Positions 36,133 through 46,277 of a stretch of 64,000 nucleotides of DNA are shown here, in pieces. Each line of letters starts with the position of its first letter. The stretch's first letter is position 1. The position numbers and the translations under genes are program-made. The stretch is from assembly GCF_014836775.1 (NCBI RefSeq), contig NZ_JACSQD010000005.1:167551-231550 (forward strand), written 5' to 3'. Under the pieces are notes generated by a model. It searched no databases and was not told where the DNA came from. It worked only from the letters and a program-made list of their open reading frames with translations. The stretch is from Arthrobacter gallicola (GTDB taxonomy: Bacteria; Actinomycetota; Actinomycetes; Actinomycetales; Micrococcaceae).

Positions 36133-37917
36133 ATGAGCCAGTTCACCACAGCCCCCCTGGGCAAGGTCCTGATTGCCAACCGCGGCGAAATTGCCGTCCG
36201 GATTATCCGGGCAGCACGCGACGAGGGAATCGACACGGTTGCCGTTTACGCGGAACCTGACCGGGACGCGCTGCACGTCCGGCTCGCGGACGAGGCCTAC
36301 GCCCTCGGCGGCAGCACGGCCGCAGAGACCTACCTCGACATGGACAAGCTGCTGGCCGCCGCAGAGCGGTCCGGCGCGGACTCCATCCACCCCGGTTACG
36401 GTTTCCTTTCCGAAAACGCAGAATTCGCCCGCCGCGTCATCGCGGCCGGACTGACCTGGATCGGGCCCCCGCCCGCGGCCATCGACCAGCTGGGCGACAA
36501 GGTCCAGGCACGGCATCTGGCCGCCAAGGTCGGCGCTCCCCTGGTTCCGGGCACAGCGGACCCGGTCACCAGCGCCGATGAGGTGCTGGCATTCGCCCAG
36601 GAACACGGTCTTCCGGTAGCCATCAAGGCTGCCTTCGGCGGCGGCGGCCGCGGCATCAAGGTGGCACGTACGCTCGAGGAAATCCCCGAACTCTACGACT
36701 CCGCCGTCCGCGAAGCCACGGCAGCGTTTGGCCGCGGCGAGTGCTTCATTGAACGGTTCCTTGACTCGCCCCGGCACGTCGAAACCCAGTGCCTGGCAGA
36801 CGCGTACGGCAACGTCGTCGTTATCTCCACCCGCGACTGCTCGCTGCAGCGCCGGAACCAGAAACTGGTCGAGGAGGCCCCGGCCCCGTTCCTCACGGCC
36901 GAGCAGAACCAGCGCCTGTACGACTCCTCCAAGGCACTGCTCCGGGAAGCCGGTTACCAGGGTGCCGGAACCTGTGAGTTCCTGGTCGGCACCGACGGCA
37001 CCATTTCCTTCCTTGAGGTCAACACCCGCCTGCAGGTGGAACACCCGGTGTCTGAGGAAGTCACCGGAATCGACCTTGTCCGCGAACAGTTCCGCATCGC
37101 CCGCGGTGAGGAGCTCGGCTACACCGACCCGGAGGTCCGCGGACACTCCTTTGAGTTCCGGATCAACGGTGAAGACGCCGGCCGCGGCTTTATGCCCTCG
37201 CCCGGGACGGTGGAAACACTGCGCCTTCCCACCGGACCCGGCGTGCGTGTGGATTCCGGCATCGAAGCCGGCGAAGTAGTGGGCGGGAACTTCGATTCCA
37301 TGCTTGCCAAGCTGATCATCACCGGCTCCACCCGCACCCAGGCGCTCCAGCGCGCCCGGCGCGCACTCCAGGAAATGGAGATCACCGGTCTCCCCACGGT
37401 TCTGCCGTTCCACGCCGCTGTGGTCTCGGACCCGGCCTTCGCTCCCGAGGAAGGCCCGTTCAGCGTGCACACGCGCTGGATTGAGACCGAATTCAACAAC
37501 ACCATTCCGGCGTTCTCCGGCGAGCCCGCGGCAGGAACGGGCGACGACGCTTCCCGGCAGCGCCTCACCGTCGAAGTTGGCGGGAAGCGGCTGGAAGTGG
37601 TCCTGCCCGCCGGACTGGCGGCGGCCCCCTCCCGCGGGGCTTCCGCGGCCAACGGCAAGCAGCGCAAGGGCCGGGCCCGGTCCGCCTCCGCCGCGGCAAC
37701 CGGTAACGACCTCACATCCCCCATGCAGGGAACCATCGTCAAGGTGGCTGTGGAGGACGGTACCGTCGTGGCCGAAGGCGACCTAGTGGTGGTTCTGGAG
37801 GCCATGAAGATGGAGCAGCCGCTGACAGCCCACAAGTCCGGCACGGTGAGCGGTCTGAGTGCCCTGCCCGGCGCAACGGTGTCCGCCGGAGCGGTCATCG
37901 CCACCATCGTCGACTAA
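36133..37917 (+). CDS. accA3: Acetyl-/propionyl-CoA carboxylase alpha chain (biotin carboxylase plus BCCP)
   Basis: A 594-residue subunit with both biotin carboxylase and carrier domain. The N-lobe has [22 protein letters not shown], the ATP-grasp has [12 protein letters not shown] and [23 protein letters not shown], and the carrier has [12 protein letters not shown] with biotinyl-Lys K559. A Lys/Arg/Ala-rich linker (about 500-530) joins them. It supplies carboxybiotin to AccD subunits for fatty acid and branched-chain metabolism. AAAGGAG lies upstream. Its partner genes accD/accE are 8 kb away, beyond the insertion. Confidence 0.96.
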   Translation: MSQFTTAPLGKVLIANRGEIAVRIIRAARDEGIDTVAVYAEPDRDALHVRLADEAYALGGSTAAETYLDMDKLLAAAERSGADSIHPGYGFLSENAEFARRVIAAGLTWIGPPPAAIDQLGDKVQARHLAAKVGAPLVPGTADPVTSADEVLAFAQEHGLPVAIKAAFGGGGRGIKVARTLEEIPELYDSAVREATAAFGRGECFIERFLDSPRHVETQCLADAYGNVVVISTRDCSLQRRNQKLVEEAPAPFLTAEQNQRLYDSSKALLREAGYQGAGTCEFLVGTDGTISFLEVNTRLQVEHPVSEEVTGIDLVREQFRIARGEELGYTDPEVRGHSFEFRINGEDAGRGFMPSPGTVETLRLPTGPGVRVDSGIEAGEVVGGNFDSMLAKLIITGSTRTQALQRARRALQEMEITGLPTVLPFHAAVVSDPAFAPEEGPFSVHTRWIETEFNNTIPAFSGEPAAGTGDDASRQRLTVEVGGKRLEVVLPAGLAAAPSRGASAANGKQRKGRARSASAAATGNDLTSPMQGTIVKVAVEDGTVVAEGDLVVVLEAMKMEQPLTAHKSGTVSGLSALPGATVSAGAVIATIVD

Positions 37918-37930
37918 CACAGCGTTGACG

Positions 37931-37960
37931 AAGGCCCGGATCCGCTTGGATCCGGGCCTT
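37931..37960 (+). terminator. Terminator after accA3
   Basis: AAGGCCCGGATCC (37931-37943) pairs perfectly with GGATCCGGGCCTT (37948-37960) around a 4-base loop, 14 bases after the stop. Confidence 0.85.
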
Positions 37961-37978
37961 CGCGCGTTTGGGGGTGGA

Positions 37979-38160
37979 CGACGACGGCGGGACGGCGGCA
38001 CGACGGGACGGCGAGACGGCGGCACGACGGGACGCCGCTCACTTACCTGCGTAACCGGCACAGCGACGACGCTGGGACGCCGGCACAGCGCGCCGCCCCC
38101 GCAACTCCCCCACAAACGACACCGGCCGCCCCCGCAACTCCCCCACAACGACGCCGGCCG
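37979..38160. repeat. Short tandem repeats in the accA3/MFS intergenic region
   Basis: GGACGGCGGCACGACGGGAC-type units are repeated at 37979-38036, and GCCGCCCCCGCAACTCCCCCACAA is present twice, at about 38092 and 38125, 33 bp apart. The 349-bp gap otherwise holds only the accA3 terminator. Confidence 0.6.
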
Positions 38161-38266
38161 CCGCAGCGGCCCGGGAAAACCGGGTGCTGCAGCGGCCGAG
38201 GAGGCCCGGAAAGGTCCGGGACCGTTCTGGCGGACGGCTCTAGCGGACCGTACTGGCGAACGACTC

Positions 38267-39667
38267 CTAGCTGGAGTGGTTCACGTAGTCGACGTCCTTC
38301 GTCTCACGGGTCACCAGCAGAGCAATGAAAGTCAGCACCGCCATGGAGGAGAGGTAGACGCCCACCAGCCACGGGCTGCCGTCAGCGGCCTGCCAGAGGG
38401 CGACGGCGATGAACGGTGCAACGGCAGCGCCCAGGATCGAGGACACGTTGTACGCGATCGCCGATCCGGTGTACCGCACGTTGGTCGGGAAGAGCTCCGG
38501 CAGGACGGCGCCCATCGGTCCGAAGGTCAGGCCCATCAGGGTGAAACCGAGGATCAGCAGTGCCATGGTGCCGGCGAACCCGCCACCGAACAGCGGGGCG
38601 AAGCTGAAGCCGAAGACGAAGATGCCCGCGGTGACCACCAGCAGGGTCTTGCGGCGGCCGAACTTCTCCGCCAGCGGACCGGCAACCATGGTGAAGATAC
38701 CGAAGAAGACGACGCCGACGATCAGCATGATCAGGAAGTCGTTCCGGGCGTAGCCGAGCCCGGCAGCGAACGTATCGGGGTCGAAGGCCTTGCCCGCAGC
38801 CTCGGCCTTGGCCTGCGCCTCTTCGGCAGTCTTGGCAGCGGTGCCGTAGGAAAGGGTGAACGTGGTCATCAGGTAGAAGAGCACGTAGGTGGCCAGCATG
38901 ATGAAGGTACCGGCGATCATCGGCCGCCAGGAGAACTTGAATGCAGCGGCCAGCGGCAGCTTGCTGACTTCACCGGAATCGACCACCTTCTGGAAGGCAG
39001 GGGTCTCCACCAGCTTCAGCCGGACGTACAGGCCGATAATGACCATGACGGCGCTGGCCAGGAACGGAATACGCCAGCCCCAGGACATAAACTGCTCTTC
39101 GCTGAGGTTGAAGCTCAGGACCAGGAACAGGCCGTTGGCCAGGATGAAGCCGATCGGTGCGCCCAGCTGCGGGAACGTGCCATAGATGGCGCGCTTGTTG
39201 GCCGGAGCGTTCTCCGTAGCCAGAAGGGCCGCGCCGGACCATTCGCCGCCGAGGGCCAGGCCCTGGGCAAAGCGCATCACAACCAGCAGGGCCGGAGCCC
39301 AGAAGGTCCAGCCGGCAACGTTGGCAGTCGGCAGGCAGCCGATCAGGAATGTGGCGATCCCCATGGTCAGCAGCGAAGCCACCAGCGTGCCCTTGCGTCC
39401 TACCTTGTCCCCGAAGTGCCCGAAGATAATCGAACCCAGCGGGCGGGCAATGAACGCCACCCCGAAGACGGCGAAGGAGCTCAGCAGAGCGGTAACCCCT
39501 TCGGCGTTCGGGAAGAAGAGGACGGGGAAAACGAGCACGGCCGCGGTCGCGTAGACGTAGAAGTCGTAGAACTCGATCGAGGTGCCGACCAGGGACGCGA
39601 CGATGACGCGTCCGCGGGAATTGGCCGGGGCCTTTGCAGCCTCGGCACTGGAGGTTTCTGTTGACAT
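38267..39667 (-). CDS. MFS transporter, metabolite:H+ symporter (MHS) type
   Basis: A 466-residue 12-TM carrier. MHS features are SLVGTSIEFYDFYVYATAAVLVFP in TM1, RPLGSIIFGHFGDKVGRKGTL (MFS motif A) and RFAQGLALGGEWSGAALLATENAP. Family members take up proline/betaine, shikimate, citrate or ketoglutarate; the substrate cannot be read here. ATG 39667 is preceded by a 250-bp non-coding region containing the lpdA terminator. Both neighbours end or start independently, so it is probably monocistronic. Confidence 0.92.
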   Translation of the reverse strand: MSTETSSAEAAKAPANSRGRVIVASLVGTSIEFYDFYVYATAAVLVFPVLFFPNAEGVTALLSSFAVFGVAFIARPLGSIIFGHFGDKVGRKGTLVASLLTMGIATFLIGCLPTANVAGWTFWAPALLVVMRFAQGLALGGEWSGAALLATENAPANKRAIYGTFPQLGAPIGFILANGLFLVLSFNLSEEQFMSWGWRIPFLASAVMVIIGLYVRLKLVETPAFQKVVDSGEVSKLPLAAAFKFSWRPMIAGTFIMLATYVLFYLMTTFTLSYGTAAKTAEEAQAKAEAAGKAFDPDTFAAGLGYARNDFLIMLIVGVVFFGIFTMVAGPLAEKFGRRKTLLVVTAGIFVFGFSFAPLFGGGFAGTMALLILGFTLMGLTFGPMGAVLPELFPTNVRYTGSAIAYNVSSILGAAVAPFIAVALWQAADGSPWLVGVYLSSMAVLTFIALLVTRETKDVDYVNHSS

Positions 39668-39796
39668 GGGAAGTCTTTCGGGTGCGGGATGGAAACAGAG
39701 TTCATCCTAAAACCCGGCGTCCGCCATTCGGACATCCGTCCACTATTTGGACACCGGGTGCGTCACACCTTGACAGACACCCCAGAATGCAGCAAA

Positions 39797-39837
39797 AGGC
39801 CCGGCACCGGATCGTGAGAACGTCCGGTGCCGGGCCT
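39797..39837. terminator. Terminator of lpdA (also functional as a stem on the other strand)
   Basis: AGGCCCGGCACCGGA (39797-39811) and TCCGGTGCCGGGCCT (39823-39837) form a perfect 15-bp stem downstream of lpdA; read on the minus strand it is followed by TTTTGCTGC. Confidence 0.85.
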
Positions 39838-39925
39838 GCCTGGCCGCCGCGGAATGCGGGTGCCGCCACTGCCGCGGATTGCGCTTGCCGTAACCGCGGC
39901 CGCAGCCGCAGCTGCAGCCGCAGAC

Positions 39926-41329
39926 CTAGAGGTGTACGTGCAGGCGGCGTGCGGCCTCCGAAATCGAGCCCGTGAGCGAGGGGTACACGGTGAAGGTGTT
40001 TGCCACGTCATCAACGTGCAGCTTCTGGGTCACCGCCAGGGCGATCGGGAAAATCAGTTCCGAGGCGCGCGGGCCGACGACGACGCCGCCGATCACGGTC
40101 CCGGATCCCTTCCGCGCGATGATCTTCACGAACCCTTCCTTCACGTCCATCATCTTGGCCCGGGCGTTCGTGTGCAGGGAGAGTTTGATGACGTCGCCCT
40201 GGTAGCGGCCGGCTGCAATGTCCGCTTCCGAAACACCAACGGACGCGATCTCCGGAGAGGTGAAGATGTTCGAGGCGACGTTCTTGAGTTTCAGCGGCTT
40301 CACGCTGTCGCCCATCAGGTGGGCAATGGCGATGCGGCCCTGCATGGCCGCGACGGAGGCCAGGTTGAAGACTCCGGTGCAGTCTCCGGCCGCGTACACG
40401 TTCGACGCCGTGGTGCGGGAGACGCCGTCGACCTTGATCTGTCCCTGCTCGTCCAGGGCGATTCCGGCCTCTTCCAGGCCGATGTCCCGGGTGTTGGGGA
40501 TGGCACCGACAGCGACGAGGCAGTGCGATCCCTCGACCGTGCGCCCGTCGGAGAGGGTGACGAGTACGCCGTCGCCGGTGTTCTTGACCGATTCGGCGCG
40601 CGAGCGGGACAGCACCGTCATACCGCGGGCCTGGAAGACATCCTCCAGGACACGGGCGGCGTCGGCGTCTTCACCGGGGAGCACCCGGTCCCGGCTGGAA
40701 ATCAGCGTGACCCGTGAGCCGAGGCCGTTGTATGCGGAGGCGAACTCGGCGCCGGTGACACCCGAACCGATGACAATCAGGTGTTCGGGAACCTCGGTGA
40801 GGTTGTAGATCTGCTTCCACGTGAAGATCCGTTCGCCGTCCGGCATGGACGTTTCCAGTTCGCGCGGGTTGGCGCCGGTGGAGATCAGCAGCGCCTCGGC
40901 CTCCACAGTGGTGGTGCCTTCGTCCGAAGTCACCTCGATGGTGCGGTTGTCCAGCAGCCGTCCCTCGCCCACCAGCACCTTCACGCCCATACGCTCCAGG
41001 GTGCGCCGGATGTCATTGGACTGTTCCTTGGCCAGGGCGAGCAGGCGGTGGTTAACCATCTTCAGGTCCGCCACCACCGGTTTGCTGGCGTCACCGAAAT
41101 CGACGCCCAGGTTCGAGGCCGAGCTCATGCGGGTCATCACGTCGGCGGTGGCAATGAGGGTTTTGGACGGTACGACGTCGGTAAGGACGGCGGAGCCTCC
41201 CAGCCCGTTGCGCTCCACGATGGTGACATCTGCACCCAGGGACGCAGCCACCATGGCCGCCTCATATCCGCCCGGGCCGCCGCCCAGGATCGCAATTTTT
41301 CTGGCAGTAAAGTCTAGTTGGCTCGTCAC
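39926..41329 (-). CDS. lpdA: NAD(P)H-quinone dehydrogenase, LpdA-like flavoprotein
   Basis: A 467-residue flavoprotein of the disulfide-reductase family: FAD site KIAILGGGPGGYEAAMVAASLGADVTIVE, NAD site LIVIGSGVTGAEFASAYNGLGSRVTLI, FAD contact VYAAGDCTG. The redox disulfide Cys pair is absent (NGLGGSAVLTDVVPSKTL), so it is not a lipoamide dehydrogenase. It matches M. tuberculosis LpdA (Rv3303c), reported to reduce quinones. It starts at GTG 41329. It is divergent from punA, an order shared with mycobacteria. Confidence 0.9.
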   Translation of the reverse strand: MTSQLDFTARKIAILGGGPGGYEAAMVAASLGADVTIVERNGLGGSAVLTDVVPSKTLIATADVMTRMSSASNLGVDFGDASKPVVADLKMVNHRLLALAKEQSNDIRRTLERMGVKVLVGEGRLLDNRTIEVTSDEGTTTVEAEALLISTGANPRELETSMPDGERIFTWKQIYNLTEVPEHLIVIGSGVTGAEFASAYNGLGSRVTLISSRDRVLPGEDADAARVLEDVFQARGMTVLSRSRAESVKNTGDGVLVTLSDGRTVEGSHCLVAVGAIPNTRDIGLEEAGIALDEQGQIKVDGVSRTTASNVYAAGDCTGVFNLASVAAMQGRIAIAHLMGDSVKPLKLKNVASNIFTSPEIASVGVSEADIAAGRYQGDVIKLSLHTNARAKMMDVKEGFVKIIARKGSGTVIGGVVVGPRASELIFPIALAVTQKLHVDDVANTFTVYPSLTGSISEAARRLHVHL

Positions 41330-41421
41330 AAGTGTCCATTCTGTCCCATCCTGGACCCCCTCTCAAACGACCCGTTCCCTTACCGCCCGCGGAAAGCGGC
41401 TCCAGCAGGTAAGTTGTACGG

Positions 41422-42225
41422 GTGAGCAACGACGAACCTTTTGAACTTGCCCGGCAGGCCGCTGCGTACATTGCCGAGAAAACCGGTGTGCCCTCCCACG
41501 ATTTTGCCCTGGTCCTGGGCAGCGGCTGGGGGGACGCCGCGGACCTGATCGGTGAGACCACCGCCACCCTTCCGGCGTCGGACATCCCCGGCTTTTCCGC
41601 GCCCGCGGTGGAAGGACACGTGGGAACCATCCGTTCCGTCCTGACACCGGGTGGTAAGCGCGCCCTGGTCCTGGGCGCCCGCACACACTATTACGAGGGC
41701 AAGGGCGTGCGCGCCGTCGTCCACGGCGTCCGTACGGCCGCAGCAGCAGGTGCCAAAGTGATGGTCCTGACCAACGGCTGCGGCGGCCTGAACCCGGAGT
41801 GGAAGCCCGGCACGCCCGTGCTGATCAGCGACCACATCAACCTCACCGCCACGTCACCGCTGGAGGGAGCGACGTTCGTCGACCTCACCGACCTCTACTC
41901 CCCCCGCCTGCGGGACCTGGCACGCACCGTCGATCCGAGTCTCCAGGAGGGTGTGTACGCTCAGTTCCCCGGCCCCCACTATGAGACGCCGGCCGAAGTC
42001 CGCTACGCCAAAACCATCGGCGCAGACCTCGTGGGCATGTCCACGGCGCTCGAAGCGATCGCCGCGCGGCACGCAGGCATGGAAGTCTTCGGGATCAGCC
42101 TGGTGACCAACCTCGCCGCGGGCATCAGCCCGGAACCGCTCAGCCACCAGGAGGTCCTGGAAGCCGGTGCCGAGGCCGGCCCGCGCATCTCCAAGCTGCT
42201 TGCCGGAATTATCGGCGCCCTTTAG
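41422..42225 (+). CDS. punA: Purine-nucleoside phosphorylase
   Basis: Cleaves purine (deoxy)nucleosides by phosphate to base and (deoxy)ribose 1-phosphate. The 267-residue length and motifs ([81 protein letters not shown]) fit the trimeric class. GTG 41422 is the start. The phosphohexomutase gene starts 29 bases after its stop, a logical operon since it can isomerise the sugar 1-phosphate product. Confidence 0.95.
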   Translation: MSNDEPFELARQAAAYIAEKTGVPSHDFALVLGSGWGDAADLIGETTATLPASDIPGFSAPAVEGHVGTIRSVLTPGGKRALVLGARTHYYEGKGVRAVVHGVRTAAAAGAKVMVLTNGCGGLNPEWKPGTPVLISDHINLTATSPLEGATFVDLTDLYSPRLRDLARTVDPSLQEGVYAQFPGPHYETPAEVRYAKTIGADLVGMSTALEAIAARHAGMEVFGISLVTNLAAGISPEPLSHQEVLEAGAEAGPRISKLLAGIIGAL

Positions 42226-42254
42226 CGCCGTCCTTATCTGATCAGAGGCATCCC

Positions 42255-44015
42255 ATGACGTTGACCGCAATGGAACTGCAGGAGCTGCTGACCGAAGCAC
42301 GCCTCTGGGCGGACGAAGATCCAGATCCGGCCACGGCCGCGGAACTGCGCGCGCTGATCACCCGGGCAGGTGCTCCGGGGCCCGACGGCGAGGCCGCCGT
42401 TGCGGACCTGACGGACCGGTTCACCGGCACCCTGGAGTTCGGCACCGCCGGACTGCGCGCGGCGCTCGGCGCGGGTCCGCGGCGCATGAACCGGGCAGTG
42501 GTCCGGCGGACGGCGGCCGGGATTGCCGCCTTCCTGCAGAGCAAGGCCGACGGCTGGACCCCCAGCGCCGTGATCGGCTACGACGCCCGGTACAACTCCC
42601 GGGCCTTTGCCCTGGACACCGCCGCCGTGTTCAGCGCGGCCGGCATCGAAGCTTTCCTGCTGCCTTCCGCGCTTCCCACCCCCGTCCTCGCCTATGCGGT
42701 CCGGGCCCTGGATACCGACGCCGGGGTCATGGTCACGGCGAGCCACAACCCGGCACTGGACAACGGCTACAAGGTGTATCTGGGCGGACGGACGGTCAAG
42801 GGTCCGGGACGCGGGGCCCAGATTGTCCCGCCGTACGACGCCGAGATCGCCGCCCGCATCGATTACACCGTTCCGCTGTCCTCAATCGACACGGCGCCTG
42901 AGGGCTGGACGGATGTCTCCGATTCCATCGTCGCCGACTACATCAATGCTGTGGACGCGCTGGCCAGCCATGACGGCTACCCGGCACGTGACCTGTCGAT
43001 CGTGCTCACCCCCATGCACGGCGTCGGCGGTGAAACCATGTCCGCTGTCCTGCGCGACGCCGGTTTCACGTCCGTCCGCACGGTGGCGGCACAGGCCGAA
43101 CCCGACCCCGACTTCCCCACCGTGGCCTTCCCCAATCCGGAAGAGCCCGGAGCCCTGGACCTGGCACTCGCCATGGCCGCTGAGACGGGCGCCGACGTCG
43201 TCCTCGCCAACGATCCGGACGCCGACCGGGCTGCGGTGGCAGCCAAGGATCCCGCCACCGGCGAATGGCGGATGCTCCGCGGCGACGAAACCGGCGCACT
43301 GCTGGGCGCCCACCTTGCCGAGCGGATCCGTTCGGGCCATCTGAAGCTGCGGAATGATTCAGGCCGGGTCCCGGTGTTCGCCAACTCGATCGTGTCCTCC
43401 CGGCTGCTCGCCCGGATCGCGGCTGCGGCTGGCTTCGGGCATCAGGAAACCCTCACCGGGTTCAAATGGATCGCCCGGGTTCCCGGACTGGTCTACGGCT
43501 ATGAAGAGGCGCTCGGATACTGCGTGGCTCCGGCCCTGGTCCGGGACAAGGACGGAATCTCTGCCGCCCTGTTGATCGCGGAGCTGGCCGCCGCCTTGAA
43601 GGCACGCGGGCGGACCCTGTTCGATCTGCTGGATGACCTGGCGCTGGAGCACGGGCTGCATGCCTCCGATCAGCTCTCCATCCGGGTGGCTGACCTGTCC
43701 CTGATTCCGCGGATGATGACGCGTCTGCGGGAGCAGTCTCCGGCGTCGCTGGCCGGCTCCCCCGTTGTCTCTGCGGTGGACCTCTCTGCCGGCTCCGAGT
43801 CGCTGCCCCCGACCGACGGAATGCTCTACCTCACCGAGGACGCCACCCGGATCATTGTGCGCCCCTCCGGCACTGAGCCCAAGCTCAAGTGCTACCTGGA
43901 GGTCATTGAACCGGTGGGCGGCCGGGAGGACCTGCCGCGCTCACGCGCCGCCGCCGCCCGACGGCTGTCCGCCGCCAAGGCGGATATTGCCGCTGCCCTG
44001 GGACTCGAGGCCTGA
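42255..44015 (+). CDS. Phosphomannomutase/phosphopentomutase-type phosphohexomutase
   Basis: The 586-residue protein has the alpha-phosphohexomutase signature: active-site Ser in VMVTASHNPALDNGYKVY, the Mg loop NDPDADR, the sugar-recognition ALGYCVAPA region (GYEEALGYC) and phosphate contact RPSGTEPKLKCY. Mycobacterial PmmB is at the same place beside punA. Its likely role is to isomerise ribose or deoxyribose 1-phosphate (PGM2-like) or to act on mannose phosphate; I cannot decide between them. Confidence 0.93.
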   Translation: MTLTAMELQELLTEARLWADEDPDPATAAELRALITRAGAPGPDGEAAVADLTDRFTGTLEFGTAGLRAALGAGPRRMNRAVVRRTAAGIAAFLQSKADGWTPSAVIGYDARYNSRAFALDTAAVFSAAGIEAFLLPSALPTPVLAYAVRALDTDAGVMVTASHNPALDNGYKVYLGGRTVKGPGRGAQIVPPYDAEIAARIDYTVPLSSIDTAPEGWTDVSDSIVADYINAVDALASHDGYPARDLSIVLTPMHGVGGETMSAVLRDAGFTSVRTVAAQAEPDPDFPTVAFPNPEEPGALDLALAMAAETGADVVLANDPDADRAAVAAKDPATGEWRMLRGDETGALLGAHLAERIRSGHLKLRNDSGRVPVFANSIVSSRLLARIAAAAGFGHQETLTGFKWIARVPGLVYGYEEALGYCVAPALVRDKDGISAALLIAELAAALKARGRTLFDLLDDLALEHGLHASDQLSIRVADLSLIPRMMTRLREQSPASLAGSPVVSAVDLSAGSESLPPTDGMLYLTEDATRIIVRPSGTEPKLKCYLEVIEPVGGREDLPRSRAAAARRLSAAKADIAAALGLEA

Positions 44016-44087
44016 GCCTGGTGGCCTAACCGGCAGCGCGGCTGCCTGCGTGGGCGCCCCTGCTCACCCCGCAGCGGACTGCCCTGC

Positions 44088-45653
44088 TCATCCCGCGGTG
44101 GACGCAGCAGCGGAAGCCTGCACCAGCGGCAGAGTGGTTCCCGATTCCAGGATGGCCGCCACCTGCTCGGCTTCCAGCGGCTTGCTGAAGTAATAGCCCT
44201 GTCCGCTGCGGCAGCCCAGCACCAAAAGGTCCGCTGCCTGGTCCAGGGTTTCAATTCCCTCAAAGACGGCTTCCATCCCTGCTGCCTGGATGAGTCCGTG
44301 GACCGCGTCAACAAACTGCAGCTGACCGGGATCGGCGCTGATCTCGCGGATCAGGCTGCGGTCCACCTTTACTGTCTGCACAGGCAGCCGGCGCAGATAG
44401 CTGATGGAAGAGTAGCCGGTGCCGAAGTCGTCGATTTCGATGCCGACTCCCAGAGCATTCAGGGATCTGAGCGAATACATCTCCACGTCCCCGCCGCTGA
44501 CGAACGCGCTTTCGGTGATCTCGATGACCAGACGTCCTGGCGCGATTCCGGTCTCTGAGAGGGCACGGCGGACGTGGTCCACCAGGTCCAGGCGCTGAAG
44601 TTCCTTGGCCGAAAGGTTGACCCGCAGCTTGAAGTCCGGCTCGAGGGAAAGCTGTGCTTCCCAGCGGGCTACCTGTTCAAGGGCGGCACGCAGGACCCAC
44701 CGCCCGACGTCCAGGATGATGCCTGTCTCCTCGGCGATCGAGATGAACTCGTCCGGCATGATCAGTCCGCGCTGCGGATGCCGCCACCTGATGAGTGCTT
44801 CCACCCCGGTCATCCGGCCCGTGGCGAGCTCCACCACCGGCTGGAAGGCCAGGAACAGCTCATTACGGCCGATGCCTTGACGAAGTTCGGTAGCAGTGTC
44901 CCGGCGCAGCTGCCGGGCGTAGAGCATCACCGGTTCGAAGGCCATATTCTGGCTTCGCCCCGCCTCTTTAGCCGCATACATGGCGGTGTCTGCGCGGACC
45001 ATGATGTCTTGGGACGTCTCGCCCGGAAGGGCTGAATGGACACCGATGCTCGCGCGCGGCCAAACGTCCAGCTCTTCCACCCGGATATGCGGGGCCAGCG
45101 CCTGCTGAATTCGGGCAGCGACGTCCATGGCCGTGTTCAGGCCGGCATCCCTGAGCAGTACGGCGAACTCGTCTCCCCCGAGCCGGGCAACGGTGTCCGA
45201 GTCCCGGGCGGCGCTGCGGATCCGTTCTGCCACAACACCGAGGACCTGGTCTCCGGTCTGGTGCCCGAAGGTATCGTTGATGTCCTTGAAGTCGTCCAGG
45301 TCGATCATCAGGACCGACGGCCCGTGGGCTGGTGCAGCGAGAATTGCGGTTTCGATTTCCTGCATGAGGGCAGCTCGATTGGCAGTACCCGTCAGGGGAT
45401 CTGTCAGAGCCATGTGCTGCATCTGCAGGTGTGCGGCTTGGAGTTCCTGGGTGCGCGCCTCCACCCGGTCCTCGAACTCCTGGTACACGGAGTTCAATTC
45501 CTCCGCCAAGAGGTTGATACCGGTGATTACCGCGTCCACGTCGTCGCGCGCAGGCGAGGTGCTGATGCGCGTTGTGAGGTCTCCCGCCGCAATCCGGACG
45601 ATGCCTTCGACAACCTGCTGGAGCCGGTTGTCCGTCGGCGTGTTTTTAGACAT
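44088..45653 (-). CDS. c-di-GMP signalling protein, GGDEF and EAL domains
   Basis: A 521-residue cytoplasmic protein. Residues 10-80 are a HAMP-like helical region (IVRIAAGDLTTRISTSPARDDVDAV, then EELNSVYQEFEDRVEARTQELQAAH coiled coil). The GGDEF domain keeps its active-site motif at 159-163 and an inhibitory RxxD site (RDSD 150-153). The EAL domain has EAL at 285-287, DDFGTGYSSI and VKVDRSLI. So both cyclase and phosphodiesterase appear intact. No membrane segment is present. ATG 45653 overlaps the stop of the STAS-like gene by 8 bases, meaning tight coupling. Confidence 0.93.
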   Translation of the reverse strand: MSKNTPTDNRLQQVVEGIVRIAAGDLTTRISTSPARDDVDAVITGINLLAEELNSVYQEFEDRVEARTQELQAAHLQMQHMALTDPLTGTANRAALMQEIETAILAAPAHGPSVLMIDLDDFKDINDTFGHQTGDQVLGVVAERIRSAARDSDTVARLGGDEFAVLLRDAGLNTAMDVAARIQQALAPHIRVEELDVWPRASIGVHSALPGETSQDIMVRADTAMYAAKEAGRSQNMAFEPVMLYARQLRRDTATELRQGIGRNELFLAFQPVVELATGRMTGVEALIRWRHPQRGLIMPDEFISIAEETGIILDVGRWVLRAALEQVARWEAQLSLEPDFKLRVNLSAKELQRLDLVDHVRRALSETGIAPGRLVIEITESAFVSGGDVEMYSLRSLNALGVGIEIDDFGTGYSSISYLRRLPVQTVKVDRSLIREISADPGQLQFVDAVHGLIQAAGMEAVFEGIETLDQAADLLVLGCRSGQGYYFSKPLEAEQVAAILESGTTLPLVQASAAASTAG

Positions 45654-46071
45654 CCGCGTATGTCCCAAGCCAGGCGACTGCTTCGTCTACGCGCGTGAAA
45701 TACTTCGTGGGGAATGAGGGCGCGTCTCCTCCCAGCAGGAAGTTGGCGATGACCCGGTCCACCGGAGTGGCGCCCAGAACGGCAACGGCCAGGGCGGCCC
45801 GCGAGCTGCCGAAAACAGCGCGGGCACTCCTCGAAATCGAATCCACGCCTGTGAGGTCCAGCAAGAGCGGTTTCAGCCCCTGTGGCTGCAGTTCTTCGAA
45901 CTTTTTAGCTGCCTGAGCCGCCATATCTCCAGTGACCGTGTAACCCGCCGGCAGCACGATGCTGATGTAGCCGGCGCGGTTATTCACTTCCGGGTCACAG
46001 GTCCGCCCAAGCTGAAGCGTGATGTCCCTGTTGTCTCCAAGGACCGTGTCAGTGCTTTCTCCTACCGTCAT
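45646..46071 (-). CDS. STAS-like (SpoIIAA-fold) domain protein
   Basis: A 141-residue protein. The middle holds PLLLDLTGVDSISRSARAVFG, typical of the STAS/anti-sigma antagonist helix and strand around the phosphorylatable Ser, followed by VAVLGATPVDRVIANFLLGGDAP and TKYFTRVDEAVAWLGTY. This suits a SpoIIAA-like or related actinobacterial STAS-like protein that partners a regulatory kinase. I chose ATG 46071, with a GGGGGG run 5-10 bases upstream; ATG 46083 is possible. It is coupled to the GGDEF-EAL gene. Confidence 0.7.
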   Translation of the reverse strand: MTVGESTDTVLGDNRDITLQLGRTCDPEVNNRAGYISIVLPAGYTVTGDMAAQAAKKFEELQPQGLKPLLLDLTGVDSISRSARAVFGSSRAALAVAVLGATPVDRVIANFLLGGDAPSFPTKYFTRVDEAVAWLGTYADV

Positions 46072-46277
46072 TACGCCCCCCATGCGCTCGACGAGCAGCT
46101 GATCTTGGGCGCAAAGGCGCAAGACATCCGGCTGCTAACAAATCCAAATGGTTCATTTTTTCCGAAAAAACAATACAAAGCTGCCTTAGTAAGACCAGGC
46201 GGATCCAACCTTCTTATTTCTGGCTCCTTGTCTGCCATAGCGTAGCCGGTTGTTGAGCATCATTCACGCCTTCGGCA

